Source: a virus. Taken from it: a DNA stretch of 34,609 bases. The position numbers were made by a program, and so were the translations under genes. Under the pieces are notes generated by a model. The model saw nothing but the letters and a program-made list of their open reading frames with translations. It did no database searches and was not told where the DNA came from. The stretch lies in IMG/VR virus record IMGVR_UViG_3300020470_000091, positions 1-34,609 of that record; one strand, written 5' to 3'. How positions within the stretch are numbered: the stretch's first letter is position 1; every line of letters begins with the position of its first letter. Below are positions 1 through 6,722 of the stretch, piece by piece.

Positions 1-206
1 ACTTGTCCATCCCAATTTAAGTCTGTTAATCGTCCTTGTTGTTGTTTAAAATCACTATTATATTGTTTATTATATTGTTCTAATAACCAGTCATGATGTT
101 TATTTCTATATTCTTCTTCACTCATATGGTCTAGTGTGAGATTATCCTTGTATTCTAACCACATTTGTGTACAGAAATAATTAAAATCCTTTGTGCCGTC
201 TATCAT
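1..206 (-). CDS. Partial hypothetical protein (N-terminus only)
   Basis: The ATG at 206 opens a frame that runs off the left edge, giving 68 visible residues that begin MIDGTKDFNYFC. The start overlaps the stop of the preceding hub gene in an ATGA arrangement, which indicates translational coupling in the baseplate operon. The visible part is polar and rich in Asn, Gln, Tyr and Lys. I do not recognise a family. Its position after a hub-like gene suggests another baseplate or tail protein, but that is inference. Confidence 0.75.
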   Translation of the reverse strand, partial: MIDGTKDFNYFCTQMWLEYKDNLTLDHMSEEEYRNKHHDWLLEQYNKQYNSDFKQQQGRLTDLNWDGQ

Positions 207-1726
207 GATAATTGTCCTTCTAGGTCTTCGTTAGGTGGTACTGGTGGTGCATCGTATCCATCTATATTGACTTCTGCACCATCACTTGCACATGTTAACT
301 GACATACCAGTTCGTCTTTTGTTGCTTGAAAGGTTAATCCAGTGATTAACATCTCTCCATTCTGTATTATTTCTGGTTCTACTCCATCTCCGCCTGGGAT
401 TGGTTGTCTTAAATCTAGGTTTATTACCATACCAGCATTGATATTTGTTCGTCCAGAGATAACTATATTCATACTATTGGTCTCTAACATTCGTCTGACT
501 GCATTCCTTCTAAAATTATGCAGTCCAGTATCAGTATGAATACCGACTGTATTTTTATTTACCCCATTTATATTATATATTGGTTCGTATCCGAAATCTA
601 TTACTGCATCCTTATAGGTGATAATACTGTCATTTAATCCATCTACATCCTGTACCATTGCATTACCTATATCACCTTCACCTTCAAATCCATCCGATGG
701 TTGATGATATTTCTCTTTACCTATCCTAAATGGTGGGGCTTTACTGATATGAACACCACCTTCCCATTCACCTTCTCCATTTATTTTATATTCTTCCTGT
801 CCCAATACACTATATTCTATCTCTTGATACAATTTAAGTGTAGGATTGTAGGTTATTCTTGTACCAGAATATACTCCATCTCCTGTATTATCTTCAACAT
901 TAAATAAACCTGCTCTTGTTATATCGTAGATATCCATTCCTGGCCCTGGCCTTCCCTCTTTACCATCGTCATCATATGTGGCGTCAATATCTCCTGTACC
1001 ACCTTCTGGTACACCAAATACTACTTCACCATTCAAATATTTAATACCCATCATGTCATCGACTGAATTTAATTTATATCCATTCCTTGCAGTCTGATAA
1101 AAATAATAATTATTCTTTGTAGTACCTTCTTCCTTAGACATATTATGCACCAACCAATTAATAGTTGAATTAATTGTCATCTTAGGGACTACTACATGAA
1201 TATTTTGTGGTTCAGACTGTTCTCTTACTGACATGAATAAACCAGATGGTACTTTCTCGTCATTATCTTGAATAGATAATTCGTTCTTTAATATTTTTGC
1301 AGTGATATCTGATAGTGAACCAGAATAGGCCTTGGATAATCGTTTTCTTTTACCTGCTAAGGATTGAGGTGAGATAAAGAATATTCTATATTGTTGTGTA
1401 GTTCCAGTATTATCTTTGGTTATTCCATCTACTTTAAATATTCTACAAGTAATGTCTACTTGTTCTTCAAAAGGGACTTCTGAGTCAATACCTTCTATAC
1501 CAGAAAAATGTATACGAATATATTCCTGTCCAGAGAAACCTATACGATTAAATAGGTTTTGACCATCTAATATTGTAACATAACCACCAATATAATTAGT
1601 AAATATAGACTCACTAATCTCAAAGTCTACATAAAGTGATTTAATATCTTGTTGCACTCCTTCATTATTACTAATGGTCATGGAATGCATGATATATCTA
1701 TTGGGAGTATTTCCACCCTCTGGCAT
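203..1726 (-). CDS. Baseplate hub protein, gp27-like
   Basis: This 507-residue protein has the N-terminal pattern of marine T4-like baseplate hub proteins: a strand with KSLYVDFEISESIF, then GGYVTILDG and the IGFSGQEYIRI segment. Its C-terminus (EMLITGLTFQATKDELVCQL) resembles the closing strand pair of hub proteins that read 'sets up, then tests'. T4 gp27 is shorter (about 390 residues); the central Gly/Asp-rich stretch around residues 235-345 accounts for extra length. It lies directly downstream of gp53 with a 2-nt gap and overlaps the next gene by 4 nt. The hub forms the central trimer of the baseplate that caps the tail tube and holds the spike. Assignment to gp27 rather than another large baseplate protein is from pattern and neighbourhood only. 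Confidence 0.55.
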   Translation of the reverse strand: MPEGGNTPNRYIMHSMTISNNEGVQQDIKSLYVDFEISESIFTNYIGGYVTILDGQNLFNRIGFSGQEYIRIHFSGIEGIDSEVPFEEQVDITCRIFKVDGITKDNTGTTQQYRIFFISPQSLAGKRKRLSKAYSGSLSDITAKILKNELSIQDNDEKVPSGLFMSVREQSEPQNIHVVVPKMTINSTINWLVHNMSKEEGTTKNNYYFYQTARNGYKLNSVDDMMGIKYLNGEVVFGVPEGGTGDIDATYDDDGKEGRPGPGMDIYDITRAGLFNVEDNTGDGVYSGTRITYNPTLKLYQEIEYSVLGQEEYKINGEGEWEGGVHISKAPPFRIGKEKYHQPSDGFEGEGDIGNAMVQDVDGLNDSIITYKDAVIDFGYEPIYNINGVNKNTVGIHTDTGLHNFRRNAVRRMLETNSMNIVISGRTNINAGMVINLDLRQPIPGGDGVEPEIIQNGEMLITGLTFQATKDELVCQLTCASDGAEVNIDGYDAPPVPPNEDLEGQLS

Positions 1727-1728
1727 AA

Positions 1729-2463
1729 TTAAGTCCTAATAACTTCTCTAAATTCTTGGAATATTCTATTTGAGAATTTAGCAGGAATATATTTAATAAA
1801 CCTCTTGTCGTCATTTAATTTTCTTTCATATTCAGCATTGGTTTGAATGTCATATGTTGCATTATATTGTGTTGTTTTATTACCATTTGCATCAATATAA
1901 TGGTGTGGTCTGTCTTTGTAGTCTGCAAGTGCATGTAGTGTGAATGATTTTCCAGATTTAATACCTTCTACAGTCTCACCTACTTGGAATACTCCTTTTA
2001 CATCGTTAACTATCACATGATTAAATGTTGGGTCAACTTTAATTGCATATCCTAATGCACCAGATGTTGCACCATGAACCTTTTCACCCATTAGGAATTT
2101 ACTGGTACTAGATTGTACTATAGATGTAGAATATTCTGCAACCAATGCCTTACCAGCATATTTCCTATCAATATATTTCTCTTGTAGTTGATTTGACCTT
2201 GGCCAATCTGCATGAGTTGTTAATTCATCATTAACTAACCAGAATAACCAATATAATGTTGAGTCTCCATATACCCTTGCTGAAAGTGTATCTGGTCTTT
2301 CACCATTATCTATATGTAAGTATTCATATCCTGTTGCACCATCATCTGAGTCATCGAATACTCTTACTTGTCTGAATAAATCCTTTGCTCTAACCAGATT
2401 ACCATCATTCTTGATGTCATAATCCATACTAGGAAAGTGTCTAAAGTAATTTGAAGTTGCCAT
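1729..2463 (-). CDS. 53: Baseplate wedge protein gp53 with an inserted beta-rich module
   Basis: The N-terminal part (residues 5-85) carries the gp53 signature: YFRHFP, HIDNGERPDTLSARVYGDS, then LYWLFWLVND. gp53 joins wedges into the six-fold baseplate. At 244 residues it is longer than T4 gp53 (about 196). The excess falls at residues 112-180, where two similar motifs (FLMGEKVHGATSG and FQVGETVEGIKSG) form an internal repeat of the F-x-x-G-E-x-V-x-G-x-x-S-G type. The C-terminus resumes with RFIKYIPAKFSNRIFQEFREV, as expected for gp53. It sits between gp48 (1-nt overlap) and the hub gene, a standard T4-like baseplate block. Confidence 0.85.
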   Translation of the reverse strand: MATSNYFRHFPSMDYDIKNDGNLVRAKDLFRQVRVFDDSDDGATGYEYLHIDNGERPDTLSARVYGDSTLYWLFWLVNDELTTHADWPRSNQLQEKYIDRKYAGKALVAEYSTSIVQSSTSKFLMGEKVHGATSGALGYAIKVDPTFNHVIVNDVKGVFQVGETVEGIKSGKSFTLHALADYKDRPHHYIDANGNKTTQYNATYDIQTNAEYERKLNDDKRFIKYIPAKFSNRIFQEFREVIRT

Positions 2464-3674
2464 TATCCTGTATCCTCAGTTGTCTCAGTAGATGGTGGTG
2501 GTTTCTGGTTTGCATCTGCATTACTTGTCATGACACCAGCATCCCTACCAAGACCACCCGCACCCATCAGACTATCGATATTATCAGTTCTGTGTATAGA
2601 TACAAACTTCTTATATCTCTCACTATCCATTGTGATAAGTTCACTAAACTCTAATGATAGTGTTATTCCATTTGGATATATTCCACCATCAAATACCATA
2701 TCTGGGTTATCTTCATCCCCTTGATTAACCATATTTGGACTACCGATAAATGACATATCTGAACCACCAGAATAATCAACACTAACCTTAGTTAGTCCAG
2801 CAGGTAATGGTTTTTCTAACTGACCACTAATAGGCCCGAAATAATCCAACTCAAATGTGTATGGAATATGGAATCTTCTTGGGTTTACATCATCAACTGT
2901 AGGTAACGAACAAAGTTTTAATATGTATACTATCTCTGCAATTGCTTCTGAATCTGCCTGATTATATGGATGTAAATCGAATGAATATGAATGTGTTCTG
3001 AACCCTGTTCCTTCAAATAATTGGAATTTAACTGGGTTTTGTACTTCACCTTGTGCAATTGGTGTTAATGGTGCAAGTTGTTCCAGTACATTTCTACCTA
3101 CTTCACTACCAGCTGTTCCAGCAGCATCACCACTGTTCAATAGGGTTTCCCAGAATCCAGTACCACCTTCATTACCCCAAAAGTCTATGTCCATGAGACT
3201 ACCTGTTACAGCCTGACCTAAACCTATCTCTTCTGTCTTATATGATACTGAGATATCATCTTGTATCTTAGGTAGTGGTAGTGCAATCTCATATCCTCTT
3301 CTATTAGCAACCTTCTTACCCATTTGTTTCATTGTTCTAATGATTAGGAAGTTGTTAACAAAGGATTGGTTTTGATCTGTAGGGAACTGTAATCTGACTT
3401 TCTTTTCTGGTGTTTCTGATGTTGAGTTAGCACCCAGTTGTAGTTTCCTGTTAACTGAATTTTGTTGTTTCATTATCTCTGCATGAGAGTCAATAGAAGA
3501 TGGAACATTAGATATGTTCACACCAAATTTGGCTGCAAATAAATCATCCAATGCATTTGATATGTTTGCATTGAATAAGTTTCTTTGTCCTTCTAATGCA
3601 GAGTTAAGGTCTGCTTTAACTGAACCTATAAGTTGTCCCTTAAGACCTTTGAATAAACCTTTAAATAATGACAT
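2463..3674 (-). CDS. 48: Baseplate tail-tube cap protein, gp48-like
   Basis: A 403-residue protein opening with an amphipathic segment (SLFKGLFKGLKGQLIG) and containing KVRLQFPTDQNQSFVNNFL, IALPLPKIQDDISVSY and EIVYILKLCSLP. This order of beta segments matches gp48 of T4-like phages, which caps the baseplate hub and nucleates tube growth. T4 gp48 is about 364 residues, so the length is compatible. It is the first gene of the leftward baseplate operon; a TATAAATA late promoter lies 39-46 nt upstream of its ATG and an AGGG Shine-Dalgarno sits just before the start. The C-terminal tail is acidic and Thr/Pro-rich, probably disordered. Confidence 0.7.
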   Translation of the reverse strand: MSLFKGLFKGLKGQLIGSVKADLNSALEGQRNLFNANISNALDDLFAAKFGVNISNVPSSIDSHAEIMKQQNSVNRKLQLGANSTSETPEKKVRLQFPTDQNQSFVNNFLIIRTMKQMGKKVANRRGYEIALPLPKIQDDISVSYKTEEIGLGQAVTGSLMDIDFWGNEGGTGFWETLLNSGDAAGTAGSEVGRNVLEQLAPLTPIAQGEVQNPVKFQLFEGTGFRTHSYSFDLHPYNQADSEAIAEIVYILKLCSLPTVDDVNPRRFHIPYTFELDYFGPISGQLEKPLPAGLTKVSVDYSGGSDMSFIGSPNMVNQGDEDNPDMVFDGGIYPNGITLSLEFSELITMDSERYKKFVSIHRTDNIDSLMGAGGLGRDAGVMTSNADANQKPPPSTETTEDTG

Positions 3675-3712
3675 ATAGTACCCTAAATAGTTTTATATTG
3701 AATTCTATAGAG

Positions 3713-3720
3713 TATTTATA
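3713..3720 (-). promoter_or_regulatory. T4-type late promoter for the baseplate operon
   Basis: A perfect TATAAATA followed by CT lies on the minus strand upstream of the gp48-like gene, in the 45-bp gap between divergent genes. T4-like late promoters need only this -10 element, recognised by the gp55 sigma factor with gp33 and the gp45 clamp. Expected transcription start is about 6-7 nt downstream, leaving a leader of about 33 nt with an AGGG Shine-Dalgarno. Confidence 0.75.
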
Positions 3721-4148
3721 TGAGTTACAAAGGAAGATTTAAACCAAAACACTATAATAAGTATAAAGGTGATCCTACAAAGATTATCTATCGTTCTTTA
3801 TGGGAAAGAAGATTTATGAAATATTGTGATGATAATCCTAATATACTTAAATGGTCTAGTGAAGAAGTTGTTATACCCTATAGATTGGATGATGGTTCTT
3901 TCCATCGTTATTTCCCAGACTTCATGATAGAATATAGGGATAAAGATGGTAAAATGCAAAGAGAGATAATTGAAGTCAAACCCAAAAAACAATGTTCCCC
4001 ACCAGTTCGTGGTAAGAAATCGTATGGTCGTTATATTGCAGAGGTGAAAACCTATCGTAAGAATGAATGTAAGTGGGATGCAGCCAGAGAGTATTGTGTC
4101 GATAGAGGATACAAATTTCGTATATTAACCGAAGACCACTTGACTTAA
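3720..4148 (+). CDS. 4: Head completion protein gp4 (endonuclease-fold)
   Basis: This 142-residue protein matches the gp4/gp50 head completion family: YRSLWERRFMKYCDDNPNILKWSSEE, then VIPYRLDDGSFHRYFPDFMIEY and EIIEVKPKKQ. The E-x(n)-PDF-x(n)-EVKPK arrangement is that of TnsA-like PD-(D/E)XK nucleases (E at about 29, D at about 67, E/K at about 86-88). gp4 acts on the filled head before tail joining. It is divergent from gp48 with only 45 bp between starts, and its ATG overlaps the minus-strand late promoter. I see no perfect plus-strand late promoter for it. Confidence 0.88.
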   Translation: MSYKGRFKPKHYNKYKGDPTKIIYRSLWERRFMKYCDDNPNILKWSSEEVVIPYRLDDGSFHRYFPDFMIEYRDKDGKMQREIIEVKPKKQCSPPVRGKKSYGRYIAEVKTYRKNECKWDAAREYCVDRGYKFRILTEDHLT

Positions 4149-4151
4149 GAG

Positions 4152-4159
4152 TATAAATA
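4152..4159 (+). promoter_or_regulatory. T4-type late promoter, 5 nt before a start codon
   Basis: A perfect TATAAATACT lies just after the gp4 stop codon. The next ATG follows the octamer by only 5 nt (CTAGT), so with usual late-promoter spacing transcription would begin at the A of the ATG. No Shine-Dalgarno is present nearby. The site therefore predicts a leaderless transcript for the downstream gene. Confidence 0.7.
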
Positions 4160-4164
4160 CTAGT

Positions 4165-4761
4165 ATGGCAGGTAAACTATTTGACAGGTTAGAGAGAGAA
4201 GCGTTTCGTGGTGGTATTCAGGCAAGAACTGCTGAGTCCATGAAGTGGTTTCGTACTCGTGTATCTCAAATTAAAAGAGTTAGTGGTAAACAAGTACACT
4301 CTGAACAAAGACAAAAATCAAGACATCTATTTGGTGAAATGTATATGATGTTCTATGACCCTAAACACAAGAAAACCCTTCCTTATTATGATAGGTTCCC
4401 TCTTGTAATACCTTTCCAGAAAGCAAAGAATGGGTTCTTAGGACTAAACTTACATTACTTACCACATAGTCTTCGTGCAAAGTTCCTTGATGAGTTGTAT
4501 GATACTGTTAATAATGATAAGTTTGATGCAACTACAAGGTTTAAGATAACATATGATATCCTACAAAGGGTATCACAAAACAATGCATTTCTACCATGTG
4601 TTAAACACTATCTTAGTGGACATATTAGAAGTAAACTTGCAGTAGTTGATAGTGCAGACTGGGAAATAGCAATATTCCTACCAACAGAACAATTTAAGAA
4701 GGCTAGTCTCTCATCAGTTTATAGAGATTCTAGACGAATCATGAGACAGGCAAATAACTAA
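4165..4761 (+). CDS. Conserved T4-like virion/packaging protein, possible DNA end protector (gp2)
   Basis: A 198-residue basic protein containing YMMFYDPKHKKTLPYYDRFP, then FLGLNLHYLPHSLRAKFLDEL. This pattern recurs in T4-like marine phages beside gene 4. In T4, gene 2 (DNA end protector, which shields packaged DNA ends from RecBCD) lies next to the gene 4/50 head completion gene, so gp2 is a reasonable candidate. I cannot verify the match by alignment. The N-terminus is strongly basic (RLEREAFRGG, RTRVSQIKRVSGK), fitting nucleic acid contact. It overlaps the following gene at TAATG. Its start is placed directly after a late promoter. Confidence 0.55.
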   Translation: MAGKLFDRLEREAFRGGIQARTAESMKWFRTRVSQIKRVSGKQVHSEQRQKSRHLFGEMYMMFYDPKHKKTLPYYDRFPLVIPFQKAKNGFLGLNLHYLPHSLRAKFLDELYDTVNNDKFDATTRFKITYDILQRVSQNNAFLPCVKHYLSGHIRSKLAVVDSADWEIAIFLPTEQFKKASLSSVYRDSRRIMRQANN

Positions 4762-5369
4762 TGAAAGTAGATAGATTAAAATCCCAAGTCAATTCAATGG
4801 CTAGAACTAACCGATATAATGTTGCAATGTTTGGAACTGGGTCAGCAGTTAGTGGTCTTGCAGTAAGAGGTATACATTGTATTTCTGCAACTATGCCTGG
4901 CAGAGGATTCATGACCAAGACTCCAATAGAGTTTGGCCCAAGACGAACAGTTCCTACTGCACCACAATTCGATGCATTCGATTGTACATTCCGATTAGAA
5001 AACCACATGGAAGATAGAGAATTAATAGAGAAATGGCAAGAAGCTATCTACAGTCCTGCCCCAGATTTTTATATGCATTACTTTGATGACTACAAAGGAA
5101 TGCTTTACTTAGAACAATTAGATATGTATGACCAAGTTACATATAGAGGTATACTGGTTGATGCATGGCCTATGCAAATGGGAGTAATGCAGTTTAGTGC
5201 TGACAGTGTAAATGATGTACAGACAATGACTGCACAATTTAATTACAGATTTTGGTATTCAGAGTTTACTAACTCGAAACCAGACACCTTCATTGGTGGA
5301 ATTATCCAGAAGTTTGGAAAGAAACTAGGAAGGAAGATAACATCCAAGATTGAGGATGTTTTATTTTAA
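4761..5369 (+). CDS. Tail-tube-fold protein (gp54-like tube initiator or gp19-like tube)
   Basis: This 202-residue protein has the tail-tube fold pattern shared by gp19 and gp54: an N-terminal NRYNVAMFG strand, CISATMPGRGFMTKTPIEFGPR, a central DCTFRLENHMEDRELIEKWQEAIY helix, and the closing strands TMTAQFNYRFWYSEF. T4 gp19 is 163 residues and gp54 is 320. The extra amphipathic C-terminus (GGIIQKFGKKLGRKITSKIEDVLF region) and the location beside gp48/gp53, away from any sheath or portal gene, favour the gp54 tube initiator. The following gp26 and tape-measure genes would also suit a tube gene, so the choice is open. Its ATG overlaps the upstream stop (TAATG). Confidence 0.7.
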   Translation: MKVDRLKSQVNSMARTNRYNVAMFGTGSAVSGLAVRGIHCISATMPGRGFMTKTPIEFGPRRTVPTAPQFDAFDCTFRLENHMEDRELIEKWQEAIYSPAPDFYMHYFDDYKGMLYLEQLDMYDQVTYRGILVDAWPMQMGVMQFSADSVNDVQTMTAQFNYRFWYSEFTNSKPDTFIGGIIQKFGKKLGRKITSKIEDVLF

Positions 5370-5370
5370 G

Positions 5371-5378
5371 TATAAATA
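5371..5378 (+). promoter_or_regulatory. T4-type late promoter before gp26
   Basis: A perfect TATAAATACT follows the stop of the tube-fold gene. The predicted transcript has about a 20-nt leader that includes a GTGAGGA Shine-Dalgarno before the gp26 ATG. Confidence 0.75.
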
Positions 5379-5405
5379 CTTAGAAATAATAGTGAGGAAT
5401 ATATT

Positions 5406-6128
5406 ATGGCATTACCAAAGGTAAACCAAGTAGAATATACTGCTGAATTACCATTAAGTAAGATTGAAGTAGGGTATCGTCCATTCTCAGTTAAAGAACA
5501 AAAAATCTTTTTAACTGCAATGGAAGATGGTACAGCTGCTGTTATCAGTAAGGCATTAATAAATGTTACACAAGGATGTGTTGTTACTGAGAAAGTAGAT
5601 GTTAGGAAGATACCAGGCCCAGACCTCGAATGGTTGTTTTTACAGATAAGATGTAAATCTGTAGGTGAATCAACAGAAGTGAAGTTCAAGTGTGAACAAT
5701 GTGGACACATGAATGACACCGAAGTTGACCTAACAGAAGCAACTGTTGGAAGAGGTGAACAAGATTGGGAAGGTACTACTAAGGTACAAATCAATGATAC
5801 TTTAGGTGTTAAGTTATCTGCACCATCGTTTGGGATTGTAGAATCTAAACTGATGGAAGTGCAGAACTTATCTGCTCAAGATTTATATGATATAGTTTGC
5901 TTGTGTATATCACAAGTGTATGATGAAGAGAATGTTTGGGACAGAACAGACTTTAGTCAAAAGGAGTTACATGAATTTGTTGACAGTATGTCATCAGAAC
6001 AGTTCAATAGAATGATTGAATTCTTTGATGATTTACCAAGACTCCAGTTGATTAAAGAATTTGATTGTACTGAATGTGGTCATCATAATGAGATTGATAT
6101 ACAAGGGTTACAGAATTTTTTCGTATAG
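5406..6128 (+). CDS. 26: Baseplate hub/tail assembly protein gp26-like with Cys-pair zinc motif
   Basis: A 240-residue protein typical of T4-like marine gp26: PLSKIEVGYRPFSVKEQKIF at residues 16-35, then PDLEWLFLQIRCKSVG and two CxxC pairs, CEQCGH (C96, C99) and CTECGH (C221, C224), which can form one zinc ribbon split across the chain. In T4, gp26 is a chaperone-like hub assembly factor encoded before gp51, the hub proteins and the tape measure. Here it lies between a tube-fold gene and the tape measure, the place where many tailed phages keep G/GT-type tail assembly chaperones. The last codons read AAT TTT TTC GTA TAG and contain a slippery heptamer, described separately. Confidence 0.82.
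   Translation: MALPKVNQVEYTAELPLSKIEVGYRPFSVKEQKIFLTAMEDGTAAVISKALINVTQGCVVTEKVDVRKIPGPDLEWLFLQIRCKSVGESTEVKFKCEQCGHMNDTEVDLTEATVGRGEQDWEGTTKVQINDTLGVKLSAPSFGIVESKLMEVQNLSAQDLYDIVCLCISQVYDEENVWDRTDFSQKELHEFVDSMSSEQFNRMIEFFDDLPRLQLIKEFDCTECGHHNEIDIQGLQNFFV
6116..6122 (+). promoter_or_regulatory. Candidate -1 ribosomal frameshift site T TTT TTC
   Basis: In the gp26 reading frame the codons are AAT TTT TTC GTA TAG, so the heptamer T TTT TTC fits the X XXY YYZ rule for simultaneous -1 slippage two codons before the stop. After slippage the ribosome reads CGT ATA GCC CTT and continues for 62 codons to TAG at 6308. I see only a weak 5-bp stem (TATAG with CTATA) downstream, no strong pseudoknot. 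Position at the end of a chaperone-like gene upstream of the tape measure matches the conserved G/GT logic. Confidence 0.6.
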
Positions 6129-6310
6129 CCCTTTCTCATGAAACATTAGCAAACTATATGAACACAAACTTTGGGTTGATGCAACACCATAATTATAGTC
6201 TTGCAGAACTGGAAAGTATGTTGCCTTGGGAAAGGGAAATATATATTGCTCTTCTAATGCAATGGCTTGAAGAAGAGGAATTAAGAAGAAAACAAGAAAA
6301 GAACCGATAG
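6122..6310 (+). CDS. gp51-like -1 frame extension of gp26 (or separate 50-aa protein)
   Basis: The -1 frame after the slippery site encodes RIALSHETLANY, then MNTNFGLMQHHNYSLAEL, then SMLPWEREIYIALLMQWLEE and a charged C-terminus. This resembles the short gp51-type hub assembly protein that follows gp26 in marine T4-like phages. The first ATG in this frame is at 6158 and would give 50 residues, but I see no Shine-Dalgarno before it, and the family-like sequence begins upstream of that ATG, exactly at the slip site. The fusion product would have 301 residues. Both expression routes remain possible; the coordinates cover the extension only. Confidence 0.65.
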   Translation, partial: RIALSHETLANYMNTNFGLMQHHNYSLAELESMLPWEREIYIALLMQWLEEEELRRKQEKNR

Positions 6311-6326
6311 GTTCGTAGGAGAGAAA

Positions 6327-6710
6327 ATGGCAGATAATGTAGTAATGGATACTACCAGAAATGAAGTCCAGATCGATCTGGATAAGTTCATGGCAATGTC
6401 CGAAGAAATATCCGAACTCAAAGACAAATTGAGAGAGGCTACTGACCCAGAACTACAAGACAAAAGAAATCCTTGGCAGAGATGGATTCATCTTGCAAAA
6501 GCAGTGGATGCATGGAGAATATGGCCAAGAGCATTCTTAAGTGTCTATATCTTTCTAATTTATTTCGTTGTAATGTGGTTTATAGATTTAGAAGCACCTA
6601 CAATGGAACAAAGTGGATTGATTAGTATACTGGTTGGTGCTGGAGCTGCATGGTTTGGACTGTATGTTAACAGTGCATCTAAAGATCATGCTGCTGACAA
6701 CAACAAATAG
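6327..6710 (+). CDS. Small two-helix membrane protein, holin-like topology
   Basis: A 127-residue protein with a charged N-terminal half containing a short coiled coil (residues 17-37), then WPRAFLSVYIFLIYFVVMWF as a first membrane helix and GLISILVGAGAAWFGLYV as a second, and a short hydrophilic tail. Topology and size suit a holin or a small tail-associated membrane protein. It follows a GTAGGAGAG Shine-Dalgarno and precedes the tape measure by 12 nt, so it belongs to the late tail operon. Similar small proteins occur in marine phages, usually without function. The holin role is only a possibility; no other holin candidate in the window is better. Confidence 0.75.
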   Translation: MADNVVMDTTRNEVQIDLDKFMAMSEEISELKDKLREATDPELQDKRNPWQRWIHLAKAVDAWRIWPRAFLSVYIFLIYFVVMWFIDLEAPTMEQSGLISILVGAGAAWFGLYVNSASKDHAADNNK

Positions 6711-6722
6711 TTAGGATAACCA

